A stretch of DNA of 8,340 nt, from NCBI GenBank assembly GCA_964590995.1, contig CAZPYY010000046.1, positions 1 through 8,340 on the forward strand. Direction: 5' to 3'. Made by a program: the position numbers and the translations under genes. Shown piece after piece: positions 6,071 to 8,340 of the stretch. Source of the stretch: Susulua sp964590995. Lineage in GTDB: Bacteria > Omnitrophota > Gorgyraeia > Duberdicusellales > 4484-171. The notes beneath the pieces are model-generated. The model searched no databases. It was given only the letters and a program-made list of their open reading frames with translations, and was not told where the DNA came from. Position 1 is the stretch's first letter, and each line of letters begins with the position of its first letter.

Positions 6071-7333
6071 ATGGATAAATTTGTTGTTTATCAATCTCGG
6101 TTATCCGGCCAGGTTAAGATAAGCGGTTCCAAGAATACTGCTCTTCCAATTATGGCTGCAACCTTACTTACTGATCAACCTTGCATAATCGGTAATGTTC
6201 CCGATTTAAAGGATATAAAGACAATGATTGGAATTCTCGAAGGCTTGGGTAAAAAAATTAAATTTAGCAGGAATACCCTTACTATAAAAAGTAAGAAAAA
6301 TAAGAGTTTTATCGCTCCTTATCGGTTAGTAAGAACTATGCGGGCATCTTTCTGTTGCTTAGGGCCTCTTTTAGCAAAACTAAAAAAAGCTAAAGTTGCT
6401 TTACCCGGTGGCTGCATTATTGGGCCAAGGCCAGTAGATTTGCATATAAAAGGATTACATGATTTAGGTGCAGATATTACTATTAAAAAGGGTTATTGTC
6501 AGGCTAAGACAAGGAAGTTAAAAGGAGCCCATATTTATTTAGGCGGGGCCTTTGGCTCATCAGTTCTTGCTACTGCCAACGTTCTAATGGCTGCTGTTTT
6601 AGCAGAAGGTGAGAGCGTTGTTGAACATGCAGCTTGTGAACCAGAGGTAGAGTGCTTAGCTTTATTTTTAAAGAAGATCGGGGCAAAGATAGAAGGAGAG
6701 GGGACTCCGATATTAAGGATAAGAGGTGTAAAGGAGTTATCAGGTTGTGAATTTAAAATTATTCCTGATAGGATTGAAGCCGGAACTTTTATCGCAGCTA
6801 GCCTAGCTACTAAGTCTCCGATTACCATAAAGGGTGCAAACCCTCTGCATCTTACCTCAGTAATAGAGATAGCCAGAAAGATCGGCGCTCAGATTAAGAT
6901 AGGTAAAGATTCTACTATTTTTGTAAAACCAGCAAAGAAATTAAAGCCAGTTAATATAACAACTTTTCCTTATCCTGGTTTTCCTACAGATCTACAGGCC
7001 CAATTTATGGCCTGTCTTTGTTTAGCTAAAGGGATTTCTCTAATAACTGAGAAGATTTATCCTGACCGGTTTACGCATGTGGCTGAACTTAATCGTATGG
7101 GTGCATCTATTCAAAGGAATGGCCCTTATGCTATAATTGAGGGAAAAGAAAGACTATACGGAGCAGAGATTATGGCTTCTGACTTGCGGGCATCAGCAGC
7201 TTTAGTAATTGCTGGTTTAGCTGCCAGGGGTAAGAGCCAGATCTTAAGAGTTTATCATATTGATCGCGGCTATGAGAAGATAAGGAGTAAGTTTGGGAAA
7301 TTAGGTGCAAAGATAAAAAGGGAAAAACAATAA
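6071..7333 (+). CDS. murA: UDP-N-acetylglucosamine 1-carboxyvinyltransferase
   Basis: A 420-residue enolpyruvyl transferase (usual 417-430). It adds enolpyruvate from PEP to UDP-GlcNAc, the first committed step of peptidoglycan synthesis in the cytoplasm. Matches to known E. coli active-site residues: SGSKNTALP with Lys21/Asn22, Arg91 in RTMRAS, Cys115 in ALPGGCIIGPRPVDLH with Arg120, Asp307 in FPTDLQAQ, Arg399 in HIDRGYE. Retained Cys115 predicts fosfomycin sensitivity. Two unusual points: the UDP-contacting loop usually read SVGAT is SVLAT (164-168), Gly to Leu, and the usual AAREPE is AACEPE (187-192). ATG 6071 gives the normal N-terminus, but the leader is AT-rich repeat sequence with no SD. 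It follows prmC, as in several bacterial groups. No paralogue is visible in the window. Confidence 0.95.
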   Translation: MDKFVVYQSRLSGQVKISGSKNTALPIMAATLLTDQPCIIGNVPDLKDIKTMIGILEGLGKKIKFSRNTLTIKSKKNKSFIAPYRLVRTMRASFCCLGPLLAKLKKAKVALPGGCIIGPRPVDLHIKGLHDLGADITIKKGYCQAKTRKLKGAHIYLGGAFGSSVLATANVLMAAVLAEGESVVEHAACEPEVECLALFLKKIGAKIEGEGTPILRIRGVKELSGCEFKIIPDRIEAGTFIAASLATKSPITIKGANPLHLTSVIEIARKIGAQIKIGKDSTIFVKPAKKLKPVNITTFPYPGFPTDLQAQFMACLCLAKGISLITEKIYPDRFTHVAELNRMGASIQRNGPYAIIEGKERLYGAEIMASDLRASAALVIAGLAARGKSQILRVYHIDRGYEKIRSKFGKLGAKIKREKQ

Positions 7334-7434
7334 GTAAAGTATATGGGTAAATGTGTGAATGAGTAAATGGGAATAAATATTCTTACTCTTCTGCTCGTTC
7401 ACCTATATACTCATTAACTGACTTATAATAAATT
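7334..7434 (+). repeat. Periodic inverted-repeat element, murA-trpG (8-base units)
   Basis: Left arm in 8-base steps from 7343: ATGGGTAA, ATGTGTGA, ATGAGTAA, ATGGGAAT. Right arm on the minus strand (from 7419): AGTTAATG, AGTATATA, GGTGAACG, AGCAGAAG, AGTAAGAA. The arms pair imperfectly; the best block is GTGAATGAGTA (7355-7365) with TGCTCGTTCAC (7392-7402), 9 Watson-Crick plus two wobble pairs. The 11-mer ACTCATTAACT (7409-7419) also occurs in the rpmE-prfA element (4120-4130), which links the two loci as one family. The element fills the gap from the murA stop almost to the trpG start and carries TATAAT near its end. Confidence 0.7.
7424..7429 (+). promoter_or_regulatory. Putative -10 box of trpG
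   Basis: A perfect TATAAT lies five bases before the trpG ATG (7435). Initiation 6-7 bases downstream would begin at or next to the ATG, giving a leaderless mRNA, which would fit the absence of an SD. No good -35 is visible; TTCACC (7398-7403) is too far away (20-base spacer). In AT-rich sequence such a match can be chance. Confidence 0.35.
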
Positions 7435-8001
7435 ATGAAAGTATTAGTCATAGATAATTACGATTCATTTACCTACAATCTTGTTCAATATCTAGAAGAA
7501 TTAGGAGCCCATGCTCTTGTTTTCCGTAATGATAAAGTTAGCTTAAAGAAACTGGAGGGATTGAGGTTTAACAAGATCGTTATCTCCCCGGGACCAGGAA
7601 GGCCGAAAAATGCCGGCATAAGTTGTTCTTTAATAGGTAAGTTTTATAAAAAAATACCAGTTTTGGGAGTTTGTCTGGGCCATCAATGCATTGGTTCTTT
7701 ATTTGGCGGACGAATTATAAAAGCTGGAGAAATTATGCATGGTAAGATCTCTCTTATCCATCATAACCGGCGTGATATATTTAAAGGAGTCAAGAATCCT
7801 TTTCCAGCAACAAGGTATCACTCTTTAATTATCGAAAAGAAGAGTTTGCCTAAAAATTTAGTTATTACCGCCGATACTAAAAATGGTATAATAATGGGGG
7901 TAAAAGATAGAAATTTTCCTTTATATGGGGTACAATTTCACCCGGAATCTATCTTGACCACTGAAGGCAGGAAGATATTGAAGAATTTCTTGAAATTATG
8001 A
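7435..8001 (+). CDS. trpG: Anthranilate synthase component II (glutamine amidotransferase)
   Basis: A 188-residue class I glutamine amidotransferase, the usual length. It releases ammonia from glutamine for the TrpE subunit, which turns chorismate into anthranilate. The start MKVLVIDNYDSFTYNLVQYL is typical of TrpG/PabA. The oxyanion strand is ISPGPGRP (50-57). The nucleophile is Cys80 in LGVCLGHQ, and the His/Glu pair is His169-Glu171 in FHPES. The HHNRRDIFKGV segment (109-119) and RYHSL (127-131) are also family marks. TrpG and PabA cannot be told apart by sequence alone, and some bacteria share one protein for folate and tryptophan. The call TrpG rests on the ATGA overlap with trpD. No trpE lies directly upstream; murA does. 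No SD is visible before the ATG. Confidence 0.93.
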   Translation: MKVLVIDNYDSFTYNLVQYLEELGAHALVFRNDKVSLKKLEGLRFNKIVISPGPGRPKNAGISCSLIGKFYKKIPVLGVCLGHQCIGSLFGGRIIKAGEIMHGKISLIHHNRRDIFKGVKNPFPATRYHSLIIEKKSLPKNLVITADTKNGIIMGVKDRNFPLYGVQFHPESILTTEGRKILKNFLKL

Positions 8002-8340
8002 TTAGAGAAGCCATTGATAAGTTTACTAAGGGCAAAGATATCTCTTTTATCCAGATGAAAAAGGCTTTTGAGGAGATCTTTGACTCTGAGGTTACACCAG
8101 CTCAAATCGCTTCCTTCCTAACTTCCTTAAAGATGAAAGGTGAGAGCGAGGAAGAGATTTCAGCTGCAGCTACTGTGGTCAGAGAAAAGGCTAAGAAGAT
8201 AAATGTCAGAGAGGGGTTCTTAGGCCTAAGAGATGACAATGAGCCGATTATGGATACTTGTGGTACTGGCGGTTCAGGGCTTAATAAATTCAATGTTTCT
8301 ACGGCCACAGCCTTTATTGTCAGCGCTGCTGGTGTAAAAC
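7998..8340 (+). CDS. trpD: Anthranilate phosphoribosyltransferase, N-terminal part (partial)
   Basis: The first 114 residues are visible; the gene runs off the window end. The family joins anthranilate to phosphoribosyl pyrophosphate, the second step of tryptophan synthesis. The N-terminal helical domain (about 1-65, with MKGESEEEISAAATVVREKA) leads into the PRPP-binding glycine loop DTCGTGGSG (86-94) and FNVST (98-102). The loop has Ser where most TrpDs have Asp (GTGGDG), and the following position usually Thr is Lys (LNKFN). Since some TrpD-like proteins with GTGGSG exist, this does not argue against the family. ATG 7998-8000 overlaps the trpG stop as ATGA, so translation is probably coupled. 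Only a weak GAAG lies upstream. TrpD-like paralogues of other function (YbiB type) are an unlikely alternative given the trpG neighbour. Confidence 0.92.
   Translation, partial: MIREAIDKFTKGKDISFIQMKKAFEEIFDSEVTPAQIASFLTSLKMKGESEEEISAAATVVREKAKKINVREGFLGLRDDNEPIMDTCGTGGSGLNKFNVSTATAFIVSAAGVK

Noticed and set aside
6535..6828. Minus-strand open frame of 97 codons within murA
   Set aside because: Shadow of murA with no family match that I recognise and no ribosome binding site of note.
8102..8308. Minus-strand open frame within trpD
   Set aside because: Opposite the conserved TrpD N-terminus; no independent support.

Overview
The window is a dense, single-strand (+) stretch of bacterial housekeeping genes, AT-rich by eye (about 40% GC). 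Every gene is on the + strand and spacing is short or overlapping: polA (3' end) - glgA - coaE - rho - rpmE - prfA - prmC - murA - trpG - trpD (5' end). The core rho-rpmE-prfA-prmC-murA string is shared by many bacteria. Together with polA/coaE linkage, AT-rich composition, lysine-rich proteins and periodic intergenic repeats, it most resembles an uncultured lineage of the Omnitrophota (candidate phylum OP3) type. That placement is inference from gene order and general look, not a database result. The assembly appears metagenomic or short-read: a 100-N gap lies in rho, and its two flanks repeat the same 55 bases.

Layout. 1-333: end of DNA polymerase I. 330-1730: bacterial glycogen synthase, TTG start overlapping the polA stop. 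1794-2402: dephospho-CoA kinase. 2363-3819: transcription termination factor Rho, interrupted only by the artificial gap; removing 155 positions restores one 433-residue protein. 3853-4071: ribosomal protein L31 with its own likely extended -10 promoter. 4139-5209 and 5187-5996: release factor 1 and the methyltransferase PrmC that modifies its GGQ glutamine. 6071-7333: MurA, first committed step of peptidoglycan synthesis. 7435-8001 and 7998-8340: TrpG and the start of TrpD, a tryptophan pair coupled by an ATGA overlap. No RNA genes, insertion sequences or CRISPR arrays were seen, and no gene-free stretch exceeds about 100 bases.

The most interesting signal is between the genes. The four longer gaps (glgA-coaE, rpmE-prfA, prmC-murA, murA-trpG) each hold an imperfect long inverted repeat. 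The arms of each are built from degenerate 7- or 8-base tandem units, such as AAAGCGN, AAGGGTAN, ATAAATG and ATGGGTAA. In at least three cases a repeat unit contains the stop codon of the upstream gene. The gene after each element starts without a visible Shine-Dalgarno sequence, while glgA, rho, rpmE and prmC, which do not follow an element, have one. I know of no named family for these elements. They are the best candidate here for something undescribed.

Functionally the genes serve replication and repair, glycogen and CoA synthesis, transcription termination, translation termination, cell wall and tryptophan synthesis. They do not form a single pathway, and the grouping looks like a run of short operons.
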